A stretch of 64,000 nt of DNA from contig NZ_MZXV01000013.1 of NCBI RefSeq assembly GCF_003253745.1, positions 558,001-622,000 of the forward strand, written 5' to 3'. Source of the stretch: Mesorhizobium kowhaii. GTDB taxonomy: Bacteria; Pseudomonadota; Alphaproteobacteria; Rhizobiales; Rhizobiaceae. The translations under genes and the position numbers were made by a program. The notes under the pieces are model-generated. The model was not told the origin of the DNA. It ran no database searches and saw nothing but the letters and a program-made list of their open reading frames with translations. Positions within the stretch are counted from its first letter, which is position 1, and each line of letters opens with the position of its first letter. Shown here piece after piece: positions 17,364-25,740 of this stretch.

Positions 17364-18293
17364 TCAGCCGCGCCGCTCGAAGCCGGCATGGTTCTCCAGC
17401 CAGAACCGGGCGATGTCTTCGCGGCGCATGAAAGCGGCGGCCGGTTTCTTCTTCACGTGCTCGATCACTTCGCGCAGTCCGGACGCCCGGTTGGGCTGGC
17501 CCATCCATCGCGCATGGATGCCGATCGTCAGCATGCGGCCCCCGGTCTCGTCCGCTTCGTCGAGCATGTAGTCGATCGCCGAGCGGCAATCCTCGGCGAA
17601 GTCGCGCGGATTGCTGTAGCCCGGCGCCACCAGATAGCGGCTGTCGTTGAGGGTCTTGGAATAGGGCACGACAAGCACCTCGGTGCCCTGGTGGTCGAGG
17701 AAATAGGGCAGGTCATCGTTACAGGGATCGGAGTGGTAGAGAAAACCGCCCTCGCGCACGAGCAGGTCGCGCGTGTTGACGCTTGGGAACGAGCGGCAGT
17801 TCCAGCCGGCCGGGCGCTTGCCCGTCAGCCTTTCGTAAAGGGCGACCGCCTCGTGCAGCTGGCGCTCTTCCTCGCTCCGCTCCATCGTCGCGTAGTCGAC
17901 CCAGCGCAGGCCATGGCCGAGCAGGTCATGCCCGCGCGCATTCATCCATTCGACCACTGCCGGATTGCGTTCCAGCGCCACGGCGCAGGCCGAGATGGTG
18001 ATCGGAATGCCGTAGCGGTCGAACAGTCGCGCGAGGCGCCACACACCGGCGCGGCTGCCATATTCGAAATGGGTCTCGGTGCCGAGGTCGCGCACCGGTG
18101 GGCTGCTGGCGAGATTGTACTCGCCCCAATTGTCGTTGCGGCCATCTTCCAGCCACGAGTACTCCGATCCTTCCTCATAGTTGAGCACGAGGTTGATGGC
18201 GAGCTTGATGCCGCCCGGCCAGGTCATTAAGGGCGGGCGCGGACCGTAACCGACGAAGTCGCGCGGCTGCGCATGCTGGTGATCGGTTGGCAC
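17364..18293 (-). CDS. PuuE-like polysaccharide deacetylase family protein (allantoinase-type)
   Basis: A 309-residue NodB-fold protein of the PuuE branch, which includes metal-independent allantoinases. The branch markers are RDFVGYGPRPPLMTWPGG at the N-terminus, the acidic NYEEGSEYS replacing the usual TFDDG metal motif, EYGSRAGVWR, and IGIHARWMGQPNR near the C-terminus. It likely hydrolyses a ureide or an amide ring in the cytoplasm. It lies ten bases downstream of the epimerase gene. A paralogue is encoded at 41856-42761. Confidence 0.82.
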   Translation of the reverse strand: MPTDHQHAQPRDFVGYGPRPPLMTWPGGIKLAINLVLNYEEGSEYSWLEDGRNDNWGEYNLASSPPVRDLGTETHFEYGSRAGVWRLARLFDRYGIPITISACAVALERNPAVVEWMNARGHDLLGHGLRWVDYATMERSEEERQLHEAVALYERLTGKRPAGWNCRSFPSVNTRDLLVREGGFLYHSDPCNDDLPYFLDHQGTEVLVVPYSKTLNDSRYLVAPGYSNPRDFAEDCRSAIDYMLDEADETGGRMLTIGIHARWMGQPNRASGLREVIEHVKKKPAAAFMRREDIARFWLENHAGFERRG

Positions 18294-18303
18294 GGTGTCC
18301 TCC

Positions 18304-19320
18304 TCAAACCTCGTTGGCGGCGATCCAGTCCATGTAGTCGTGGAAAGCCTCTCTGGCCGGCGTCGGCCGCCAGTTGGTGTCGCGCTCGATCCGGGCGAGG
18401 TCGTATTCGCCCCACATGCCGGTCTTCAGTGCAGCGTTCATGATGATGTTCGCGGTCTCGGGCGGGCTGATCTCGGCGTTCAGGCCGGGGAAGCGCTCGG
18501 CGGCCCAGCCGATGAAGTCGCCGACGGTCTGCGTGGCGCCGCTGCCGATGTTGTAGTGACGGTAGCGCAGGCGGTCCGCATCGAGCAGGGCGATGATGGC
18601 ACGGGCAACATCGCTCGACAGCACGTAGTCGCCGAGCGGCTCCAGGCTGTTCGGCCGGATCGTCTCGCCGGCCAGCGCCATATGCGCGACGCGGTTTGGC
18701 AAATGACGGACGTTGCGGCTGCCGGTCACGCGGTCCATCGGGCCGTAGACCGACGACAGCCGCACCGAGATGGCGGAAAGACCGAACAGGTCGGCGTAGC
18801 GGTCGGTGACCATTTCGGCCGCGAATTTCGAGATGCCGTAAAGTGTCAGCGGCGCCACGTAGCCGTCCTCGGGCAGCGGCTCGCCGTTCCAGTCCGGCCC
18901 ATTATGGCGATAGACGGAGCCGGAACTGACATAGACGAAGCGTTTGATGCCGGGACGGTTGCGCGCCCATTCCAGCATGTGCACCGTGCCCATCAGATTG
19001 ACGTCGACGATGGTGCTGGGGTTCTCGGCCTCGGGCGGTTGTTTCGGGTCGCTCGGGCGCGAATTCGGCGTGACCGTCGCGCCGTGGACAATAGCGCTGA
19101 TGCCGTATTTATCGAGCGCGGCCGCCCATGCGGACGGCTCGAGTATGTCGGCGGTGAGGACCGTGAGGCGGTCGCGCACCGGCGCGAAGAATTTCTCCGC
19201 GATCGCATCGAGCCCCGAGCGGTCGAGAATGACGGCGCGGGCTTGCGGATCGCGGTCCAGCCATTCGCGTGCTACCACGCTCATGACAAAGCCGGTACCG
19301 CCGGTGACAAGCAGCGTCAT
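18304..19320 (-). CDS. NAD-dependent epimerase/dehydratase family protein
   Basis: A 338-residue extended-SDR protein. The nucleotide motif TGGTGFV is at the N-terminus, and the catalytic pair is in LYGISKFAAE, with a serine stretch YVSSGSVYRHNG before it. The ATG at 19320 has AGGAG seven bases upstream, so the 24-base longer frame is rejected. Its place among SDR, amidohydrolase and PuuE-like genes suggests oxidation or epimerisation of a small polyhydroxylated or ureide-linked substrate rather than envelope sugar synthesis, but this is inference. Confidence 0.85.
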   Translation of the reverse strand: MTLLVTGGTGFVMSVVAREWLDRDPQARAVILDRSGLDAIAEKFFAPVRDRLTVLTADILEPSAWAAALDKYGISAIVHGATVTPNSRPSDPKQPPEAENPSTIVDVNLMGTVHMLEWARNRPGIKRFVYVSSGSVYRHNGPDWNGEPLPEDGYVAPLTLYGISKFAAEMVTDRYADLFGLSAISVRLSSVYGPMDRVTGSRNVRHLPNRVAHMALAGETIRPNSLEPLGDYVLSSDVARAIIALLDADRLRYRHYNIGSGATQTVGDFIGWAAERFPGLNAEISPPETANIIMNAALKTGMWGEYDLARIERDTNWRPTPAREAFHDYMDWIAANEV

Positions 19321-19356
19321 GTGAACTCCTGTGAAAGTGGCCAAGGGATATCGAGG

Positions 19357-20124
19357 TCAGCGCGTTGCATAGCCGCCGTCCACGAGCATGTCGCTGCCGG
19401 TGACGAAGGACGCATCCGACGACAGCAGGAAAGCCGCTGCTGCGGCGATTTCTTCCGGTTCAGCGATCCGGCCAAGCAGATGCGCCGGTCCCAGACCCGC
19501 ATTGGCCGCCTCGAAGTCTGGAAATCTGCGCAACAGGCGCGTGGTCGCCACCGCACCGGGCGACAGACTGTTGACGCGCACCTTGTCGGCTGCGTGGTCG
19601 ACCGCCATCGCCTTGGCGAGGTGGATGAGCCCTGCCTTGGCGGCGCAATAGGCAACCGCCTTGGTGGTGGCGACGCGTCCAAATTGCGAGCCGATGAACA
19701 CCACCGAACCGCCGCCGCTTGCCGCGATCAATGGCACCGCGAACTTGCTCATCAAAAACGCGCCGGTCAGGCTGACGTCGATCTCATGCCGCCAGGAGCT
19801 TTCGTCGAGATCGACGACGGTGGCGCCTGTCGATGGCGCGGCGGCGTTGTGCACGAGCCCATCCAATCGGCCGAAGTGCTCTCTCGCGATCTCTACGGCA
19901 TTTCGGGCGGAGTTGATGTCGGTGACATCGCAACGGCAAGCCACTGCCGAGGAACCGAGCCCGTCGGCAAGTGTCTGCGCCGCCGCGGCATCATGGTCGG
20001 CGCAGACCACGCTGGCACCTTCGGCGACGCAGCGCCGGGCAATGGCCGCGCCAATGCCACTTGCTGCGCCCGCGATCAGGATGACGCTGCCTTTCAGGCG
20101 GTTCATTGCCGGATTGTCCGTCAT
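19357..20124 (-). CDS. SDR-family oxidoreductase
   Basis: A complete 255-residue classical SDR with GAASGIG, the HNAAAP segment, the serine segment FIGSQFG and active-site YCAAK, ending with GSDMLVDGG. The start ATG at 20124 overlaps the MFS stop as TGATG; a second ATG at 20106 is also possible. The longer 563-codon frame running to 21048 is an antisense-phase shadow of the MFS gene and was discarded. It is the second gene of the minus-strand operon. Confidence 0.88.
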   Translation of the reverse strand: MTDNPAMNRLKGSVILIAGAASGIGAAIARRCVAEGASVVCADHDAAAAQTLADGLGSSAVACRCDVTDINSARNAVEIAREHFGRLDGLVHNAAAPSTGATVVDLDESSWRHEIDVSLTGAFLMSKFAVPLIAASGGGSVVFIGSQFGRVATTKAVAYCAAKAGLIHLAKAMAVDHAADKVRVNSLSPGAVATTRLLRRFPDFEAANAGLGPAHLLGRIAEPEEIAAAAAFLLSSDASFVTGSDMLVDGGYATR

Positions 20125-21446
20125 CAAACCTGTTCCTCGACAGTTTGCGCGATCGGTGCTGAGGCCGGCCGGCGTAGAAGATTGTAGCAGGCCGCGAGCG
20201 TGACCAGCACCGCCCCGCCGCCGAGCAGCAGGAACATTGCCGGCGGCCCGAGATGCACCATCAGCCCTGCGGCAACGCCCGGCGTCGCCACATTGCCAAT
20301 CGAGTAGAGCAAGAGAAGTGTGCCGGAGGCGGCGACCATGTGCCGGACGGGCAGTTGCGAGGCGGCGAATGCCATCGCCACCGGATAGATCGTCAGCGCG
20401 GTCGCGCCATAGAGAAAGAACAACACGAACAGCAGCGGCACGGAAAGAGTGCCGACCCATGCGATCGAGGCGCAGGCCGTCACCGCCAGGAGTCCTTGCA
20501 CCAGCAGCATCACGCGTCGGTCGAACCGGTCCGACAGCCAGCCCACCGGCGTCTGCGCCAGCATGCCGGCAATGCTCACCGTTGTGACCAACCAGACCGT
20601 GGCTGATGCCGACAATCCGATCTGTGTCCCATAGATCGGCGTCAGCACGAAGATGTTCATGTTGGTGATGCCGGCCTGGAAAATGGCGACGACTGTCACC
20701 GGCGCCAGTTTGAAAAGCGCCAGTGGCCCGAGCCGTGCGGCCCTTGCTCCGATCGTTGGCGCCGGCTCGGCCGGAACGGAAGGCAGTGCCGGCCAGCGCA
20801 GGCCGGCGACTTTGGGCACGAACGCCAAAAGCACCATCACCGCGGCGACGGAAAACAGATGCGGCGACCTCGGACCGACCAGCGCAACCAGGATCTGTCC
20901 GAGCAGCACCGCGATGGCCGTCGTCAGCATGTAGATCGAGAACATCGCGCCGCGATTGTGCTGCTCGGCATAGAGATTGATCCAGCTTTCGCAGACAACA
21001 AACATCGAGGCCATCGACATGCCGCCGAGCAGCCGAAAGCAGAACCAACTCGGCACGAAGTCGGTGAAGACGAAGCCCGCGGCCGATAGCAACGCGGTTG
21101 CTAGGATCAACGCGAAGGTTCGCTCATGACCGTAGCGGGCGACCAGCGGCCGCGTCATCAGGCATCCGACCAGAAAGCCGACTGGATAGGCTGTCAGCAC
21201 GGTCTGGACGACCTCCGGGGCGATGCCGGGTTTGCCGAGGTAGAATGAGACCGCGGTCGTCAACATGGCGCTGCCGATGCAGGCGAGGCAGATGCTGGCC
21301 ATGATCGGCAGCAAGGCGCGGGAGCGCTCTGCATTCCGCCAGAAGCGCATTGCGGTTTGAGCGATTGGCCCCATGAATGCCGCCGTCAGCCAGCTAGAGG
21401 CATCGGGAATCGCAAACGGGGCCGATAACCGACGCGGGACTTTCAT
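20124..21446 (-). CDS. MFS transporter, YcaD/UMF-like
   Basis: A 440-residue carrier with about 12 hydrophobic segments. After an unusually long N-terminal tail of about 45 residues it resembles the YcaD-like branch: PVGFLVGCLMTRPLVARYGHERT as the first-half loop and WLSDRFDRR as the second-half loop, with a conserved CESWINLYAEQ after helix 5. GGGGAG lies upstream of the ATG. It heads a minus-strand operon with SDR, epimerase, PuuE-like and amidohydrolase genes and is divergent from the hydantoinase operon. It may import the shared substrate. Confidence 0.86.
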   Translation of the reverse strand: MKVPRRLSAPFAIPDASSWLTAAFMGPIAQTAMRFWRNAERSRALLPIMASICLACIGSAMLTTAVSFYLGKPGIAPEVVQTVLTAYPVGFLVGCLMTRPLVARYGHERTFALILATALLSAAGFVFTDFVPSWFCFRLLGGMSMASMFVVCESWINLYAEQHNRGAMFSIYMLTTAIAVLLGQILVALVGPRSPHLFSVAAVMVLLAFVPKVAGLRWPALPSVPAEPAPTIGARAARLGPLALFKLAPVTVVAIFQAGITNMNIFVLTPIYGTQIGLSASATVWLVTTVSIAGMLAQTPVGWLSDRFDRRVMLLVQGLLAVTACASIAWVGTLSVPLLFVLFFLYGATALTIYPVAMAFAASQLPVRHMVAASGTLLLLYSIGNVATPGVAAGLMVHLGPPAMFLLLGGGAVLVTLAACYNLLRRPASAPIAQTVEEQV

Positions 21447-21541
21447 GCATTGCGGCGGCTCCCCTTGGCAGTGCCGCTGATCAGCGGCTGCTGCTCTCCC
21501 AGACGAAAGCTACACCTCGCCAATCGTGTCACAAGCGAAGA

Positions 21542-21571
21542 TTGACACGGCTATGGCGTCAATTTTTTTGG
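21542..21571 (+). repeat. 30-bp motif, copy 1 (TTGACACG ... TGGCGTC ... T-run)
   Basis: The element reads TTGACACG, four bases, TGGCGTC, two bases, seven T, then GG. A second copy with 25 of 30 identical positions is at 36415-36444. Both lie about 140-155 bases upstream of a plus-strand gene start. The inner ACG...CGT part is palindromic in the second copy. It could be a dispersed repeat, a terminator-like hairpin or a regulatory site. Confidence 0.45.
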
Positions 21572-21685
21572 CCATCCGAAATGCAGAAAGCAGCATCTTG
21601 CCGCTTCCCAGGCTTTACAGTCGTTTTGTCCGCTCCGTACCATAGTCAATCTGCCAGGATCGAAAGCCGCCAAGGAGGAAACTGC

Positions 21686-22036
21686 ATGACGATTGAACGT
21701 CTTGAAAACGGCCAACGCTTCTGTCGAGTGCTCCGCTACAACGGCACCGTCTATCTGGCCGGCCTGACCGCTGACGACCTTTCCGGCGACACCACCGCGC
21801 AGACGCGCGAGATCCTTGCCAAGATCGATGCTTGTCTGGCCAAGGCCGGCAGCGACAAGACCAGGCTGCTGAGTGCCCAGATCTGGCTGCGCGACATTGC
21901 TGATTTCGACATGATGAATTCGGCATGGGATGCCTGGATCGACCGCAGTGCGATGCCGGTACGAGCGACGGTGGAAGCGCGCCTTGCCGGGGACCAGTAC
22001 CGCGTCGAGATCATGGTGACGGCGGCTGTCGCCTAG
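21686..22036 (+). CDS. RidA family protein
   Basis: A 116-residue Rid-family protein, starting at the ATG at 21686 behind a strong AAGGAGG. The family pattern is visible: VYLAGLTADD, LSAQIWLRDIADF and the conserved arginine region MPVRATVEARL, where archetypal RidA binds the imino acid carboxylate. The longer upstream frame from 21542 is rejected. It is the first gene of an operon that includes a DAO-type flavoenzyme, so the likely job is hydrolysing the 2-imino acids made by that enzyme to 2-oxo acids and ammonia. Confidence 0.88.
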   Translation: MTIERLENGQRFCRVLRYNGTVYLAGLTADDLSGDTTAQTREILAKIDACLAKAGSDKTRLLSAQIWLRDIADFDMMNSAWDAWIDRSAMPVRATVEARLAGDQYRVEIMVTAAVA

Positions 22037-22063
22037 GGCGGAATTTTAGGCGGGCAAAACGAG

Positions 22064-23494
22064 ATGCATGAGCTGGCAATCAAAGGCGGACGGGTTGCGA
22101 TCGACGACGGCTGGGTCGAATGCGACGTCGGCATCGATGACGGCCGCATAGCAGCCATCGGCAACGGCCTGTCCGGCAGGGCGCTGCTGGACGCCAGCGG
22201 CCGCTGGGTCATGCCCGGAGGTATCGACGCCCACTGCCATCTCGACCAGCCGGTCTGGGGCGGGGCAGGCAATGCCGACGACTTCGAGTCCGGCACCATT
22301 TCGGCGGCATTCGGCGGCACGACCTGCATCATCCCGTTCGGCATGCCGGGTCCTGATATGTCGACGATCGGTGCCGTGGATCGTGCGCTCGACCGCGCCG
22401 CGGGACGCGCGGTGATCGACTACGGACTGCACGCCGTGGTGACTATGGGCACCGGCGCCGATGTCGAGGCGCAGCTCTCTCAACTGGCGGGGCGCGGCAT
22501 CGCCTCGGTCAAGCTGTTCATGACCTATGAGGGCTTCGCCATCGACGACGATCTCTTCTTCCGGATACTCGATGCCGCACATGGCCTTGGCTGGATCGTC
22601 ATGGTCCATGCCGAGAATGACGCTGCCATCCGGCGAACGCGCCAGCGCCTGATCGATCTCGGCCGCACCGACATTCGCTACCACGTCGTTGCCCATAGCG
22701 AGACCATGGAGCGCGAGGCCACGCATCGCGCTTTGGCCTTCGCCGAGATGACCGGCACGCGCATGACCATCGTCCACGTCTCCTCCTGGCAATCGGCCGA
22801 AGAAGTGGCGCGGGCGCGCATGCGCGGGGTGGATGCGATCGCCGAGACCTGCCCGCAATATCTGTTTGTCGGCTCGGCCGATCTCGACCGCCCGGCCATG
22901 GACGCGGCGCGTTTCGTCTTCTCGCCGCCGCCGCGCTCGCCGCGTAGCCATGAGCATCTGTGGCAGGCACTGATCGATGGCGGCATCGATCTCTGGTCCT
23001 CGGACCATTCGCCATACTGGTTCGCGGACAAGATCGGCAGATCGCAAACGCCTGCCTTCAACACCACGCTGAGCGGCATTCCGGGCATCGAGACGCGTTT
23101 GCCGCTGCTGTTTTCGGAAGGGCTGCTGACAGGTCGTCTGACGCTTGGCCGCTATCTCGATCTCACCTCGCGCAATGCCGCATCGATCTATGGACTTGCG
23201 CACGCCAAGGGCAGGATCGCCGTTGGGCTCGATGCCGATCTGGCGCTGTGGGACCCGACGGCCCGCTGGACGCTCGGCCATGCCGCCTTGCATTCGCGTG
23301 TCGACTTCACCCCTTACGAGGGCCGGACAGTGACCGGTAAACCGACCGATGTTCTGGTGCGCGGGGTGCCGGTAGTCGCTGACGGCGCGCTGCAGGTGCA
23401 GCCGGGTTTCGGACGCTTCCTCGCGCGCACCGCCGCCGATCCGGCTCTTTCTGGAAAACCTGTCGAGGAGACGACGCCATGGCTAGATTCCTGA
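22064..23494 (+). CDS. D-hydantoinase / dihydropyrimidinase
   Basis: A 476-residue cyclic amidohydrolase with all expected metal ligands: DAHCHLDQP (HxH), the carbamylated lysine in SVKLFMTYEG, histidines in MVHAEN and IVHVSS, and the catalytic aspartate in SSDHSPYW. It opens 5,6-dihydropyrimidines or 5-substituted hydantoins to N-carbamoyl acids using two zinc ions. It lies 27 bases after the RidA gene and overlaps the carbamoylase gene by 16 bases. Pairing with a D-specific carbamoylase points to hydantoin rather than pyrimidine as substrate. Confidence 0.9.
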   Translation: MHELAIKGGRVAIDDGWVECDVGIDDGRIAAIGNGLSGRALLDASGRWVMPGGIDAHCHLDQPVWGGAGNADDFESGTISAAFGGTTCIIPFGMPGPDMSTIGAVDRALDRAAGRAVIDYGLHAVVTMGTGADVEAQLSQLAGRGIASVKLFMTYEGFAIDDDLFFRILDAAHGLGWIVMVHAENDAAIRRTRQRLIDLGRTDIRYHVVAHSETMEREATHRALAFAEMTGTRMTIVHVSSWQSAEEVARARMRGVDAIAETCPQYLFVGSADLDRPAMDAARFVFSPPPRSPRSHEHLWQALIDGGIDLWSSDHSPYWFADKIGRSQTPAFNTTLSGIPGIETRLPLLFSEGLLTGRLTLGRYLDLTSRNAASIYGLAHAKGRIAVGLDADLALWDPTARWTLGHAALHSRVDFTPYEGRTVTGKPTDVLVRGVPVVADGALQVQPGFGRFLARTAADPALSGKPVEETTPWLDS

Positions 23495-24408
23495 CCATCG
23501 CGGTCTGCCAGACCGGGCCTATCCAGCGCAGCGCCGCGCGTGCCGAGACGGTCGATCGCCTCGTCCACTTGCTGGAGCAGGCAGCTGCTGCCGGGGCCGA
23601 GATTGCGGTGTTCCCCGAAATGGCGCTGACCACCTTCTTTCCGCGCTGGCGCATCGATGATACCGCCGAGATCGAGGCTTTCTTCGAAAGCGCGATGCCG
23701 GGGCCGGAAACACAGCGCCTCTACGACGCGGCCGCCCGCCTCAAGATCGGCTTCGCGCTCGGCTACTGCGAACTCGCGCACGAAGACGGCCGGATACGCC
23801 GCTTCAACACCATGGACTTGATCGGACCGGACGGCGATTTCATCGGCCGCTACCGCAAGATGCATGTGCCGGGGTCGAGCGAACCGGAGGAGGGCACGAC
23901 CACCCATCTGGAACGGCGCTATTTCGAGCCGGGCAATCTCGGCTTCCCCGTCTTCGACTATCGCGGCGTCCGCGTGGGTCTGGCAATCTGCAACGACCGC
24001 CGCTGGCCGGAAACCTACCGGATGCTCTGCCTGAACGGCGCGGAGGTGGTCCTGATCGGTTACAACACGCCGCTGCTGCTCGACGAGGCGCCGGCGCTGG
24101 CGCATCTGCGCATGTTCCACAACCATCTGCCGATGCAGGCCGGCGCCTATCAGAACACGCTGTGGGTCGCGGCCGCCGCCAAGGCCGGGCGCGAAGACGG
24201 CCAGGCGCTGATCGGCGGTTCCTGCATCATCGCGCCGACCGGCGAGATATCAGCGCAGGCGCTTTCGCTTGACGACGAGGTCATCGTCCATCGTGCCGAC
24301 CTCGACCTCATCGCCACCTGCCGGAGGGTGAATTTCGACTTCGCGCTCTATCGCCGGCCCGATCAGTACCGTCTCATCAGCGAACCCGTGGCGGCATCGG
24401 GTGTCTGA
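23479..24408 (+). CDS. N-carbamoyl-D-amino acid hydrolase (D-carbamoylase), nitrilase superfamily
   Basis: The 309-residue product is a carbon-nitrogen hydrolase with the catalytic triad in place: Glu in VFPEMALTTFFPRW, Lys in GRYRKMHVPG and Cys in AICNDRRWPE. The segments around these residues, plus YFEPGNLGFPV and MQAGAYQNTLW, match characterised Agrobacterium-type D-carbamoylases closely in wording and length (about 304 residues). It converts N-carbamoyl-D-amino acids to D-amino acids, CO2 and ammonia. It is co-translated with the hydantoinase, forming the classical two-step hydantoin route. Confidence 0.9.
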   Translation: MARFLTIAVCQTGPIQRSAARAETVDRLVHLLEQAAAAGAEIAVFPEMALTTFFPRWRIDDTAEIEAFFESAMPGPETQRLYDAAARLKIGFALGYCELAHEDGRIRRFNTMDLIGPDGDFIGRYRKMHVPGSSEPEEGTTTHLERRYFEPGNLGFPVFDYRGVRVGLAICNDRRWPETYRMLCLNGAEVVLIGYNTPLLLDEAPALAHLRMFHNHLPMQAGAYQNTLWVAAAAKAGREDGQALIGGSCIIAPTGEISAQALSLDDEVIVHRADLDLIATCRRVNFDFALYRRPDQYRLISEPVAASGV

Positions 24409-24441
24409 GATGAGCCGCAATCAAGCTCAGGGCTGTGCGGC

Positions 24442-25740
24442 ATGACGGTTCCGCCCGCCGCTCCGCTGTCTCTGAACGACATCGTCGAGAACGGGCTTTG
24501 CATCGGTTGTGGGCTCTGCCGTTCGCTCTCCGGTCCGGGTGAGATCGAGATGATCATGACGCCGGAAGGGCGCGTCCGGCCGATCGCCCGCAAGGCGCTG
24601 GGTCATTCGACCCTGACACAGATCAACGCGGTTTGCCCGGGAACGCGGATTGCAGGCCCGGATCAGGCGCAAGCAAGCGATGCCGCGTTGACGGACCCTG
24701 TCTGGGGCCCCGCCGAACGCCTGGCGCTCGGCCATGCCGAGGATCCTGAAGTGCGGTTCCGCGGATCAAGCGGCGGGGTGCTGACGGCGCTTGGCCAGTT
24801 CATGCTGAGCTCCGGGCGCGTCAAGTTCATCCTGCACGTATCTGCATTACGATCGGCTCCGATGCGCAGCGAGCAGCGCCTGAGCTTCGATGCCGCATCG
24901 GTTCTCGAAGGCGCGGGGTCGCGCTACGGCCCGGTCGCGCCGCTGGCGGATTTCAGCGACATCCTCGATCGCGGCGAGCCCTTCGCGCTGATTGCCAAGC
25001 CTTGCGACATCACCGCCGTGCGCAATCTGGCGCGGCTCGATCCGCGCGTCCATGATCACATGCGCTATGCGCTGGCCTTCGTCTGCGGCGGCGCCTCGGA
25101 CCTATCGAAGTCGGAACAGGTGCTGCAACGTTTTGGGTTGCGCGAGGATGAGCTCGCGCTGTTTCGTTATCGGGGGCACGGCAACCCCGGCCTTAATCGA
25201 ATCGAAACCAGGGATGGCCGCGCCTTCGAACTCACCTACCGGCAGCTGTGGGAAGACGAGGACAAGTGGATGATCCAGCCGCGTTGCAAGATCTGTCCCG
25301 ACGCGATCGGCCAGGTGGCCGACATCGTCGCCTCGGATGCCTGGCTGAATGGCGGTCCGGCGGTTGACGATGAAGCGCTCAACGGCATCATCGTGCGCAC
25401 AAGGCGAGGCCTGGAGCTGTTCGATGCAGCCGTTGCCGCCGGCGCACTGGCGATCAAGCGCGAGACCAGCTTTGTCGAACTCGGCGAGTTGCAGTCGCAT
25501 CAGGTGCGCAAGCGTCGCGCGGTCTGGGCCCGGCTGAAGGGCATGGAGATTGCAGGCAAGCCGGTGCCTGTGGTGACTGATTTGGCGTTGAAAGATTGTG
25601 CCCTACAGAATTCGCTGGCCGACAATCTCGCAGAGGGCCGCGGCGCCCGCGACCGTGCCCGGCGCGGACGTCTGGGCGAACCACGTCCGGTGCCGCGTGG
25701 CGGCAGCGAGGCAGCCATGTCGAAGGATGGACGTCTATGA
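24442..25740 (+). CDS. FrhB-like coenzyme F420 hydrogenase/dehydrogenase beta-subunit family protein
   Basis: A 432-residue Fe-S flavoprotein family member. The N-terminus has GLCIGCGLCRS with a CxxCxxC pattern and a fourth cysteine in NAVCPG. A second cysteine set is in QPRCKICPDAIGQ, followed by ADIVASDAWL, typical of the FrhB C-terminal domain. Known relatives move electrons between flavin and an acceptor, with F420, ferredoxin or quinone-linked partners. Its ATGA overlap with the DAO-type gene suggests that it accepts or passes on electrons from that flavoenzyme. No F420 biosynthesis genes are seen. The role here is inference. Confidence 0.82.
   Translation: MTVPPAAPLSLNDIVENGLCIGCGLCRSLSGPGEIEMIMTPEGRVRPIARKALGHSTLTQINAVCPGTRIAGPDQAQASDAALTDPVWGPAERLALGHAEDPEVRFRGSSGGVLTALGQFMLSSGRVKFILHVSALRSAPMRSEQRLSFDAASVLEGAGSRYGPVAPLADFSDILDRGEPFALIAKPCDITAVRNLARLDPRVHDHMRYALAFVCGGASDLSKSEQVLQRFGLREDELALFRYRGHGNPGLNRIETRDGRAFELTYRQLWEDEDKWMIQPRCKICPDAIGQVADIVASDAWLNGGPAVDDEALNGIIVRTRRGLELFDAAVAAGALAIKRETSFVELGELQSHQVRKRRAVWARLKGMEIAGKPVPVVTDLALKDCALQNSLADNLAEGRGARDRARRGRLGEPRPVPRGGSEAAMSKDGRL

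Noticed and set aside
15473..17431. 652-codon plus-strand frame
   Set aside because: Antisense to the SDR and dihydroorotase-like genes, both of which have clear family motifs on the minus strand.
18295..20187. 630-codon plus-strand frame
   Set aside because: Antisense to the epimerase and SDR genes; no family resemblance.
20125..21048. Extension of the SDR frame into the MFS gene
   Set aside because: Out of phase with the MFS reading frame, which has full transmembrane and motif support. The SDR start overlaps the MFS stop.
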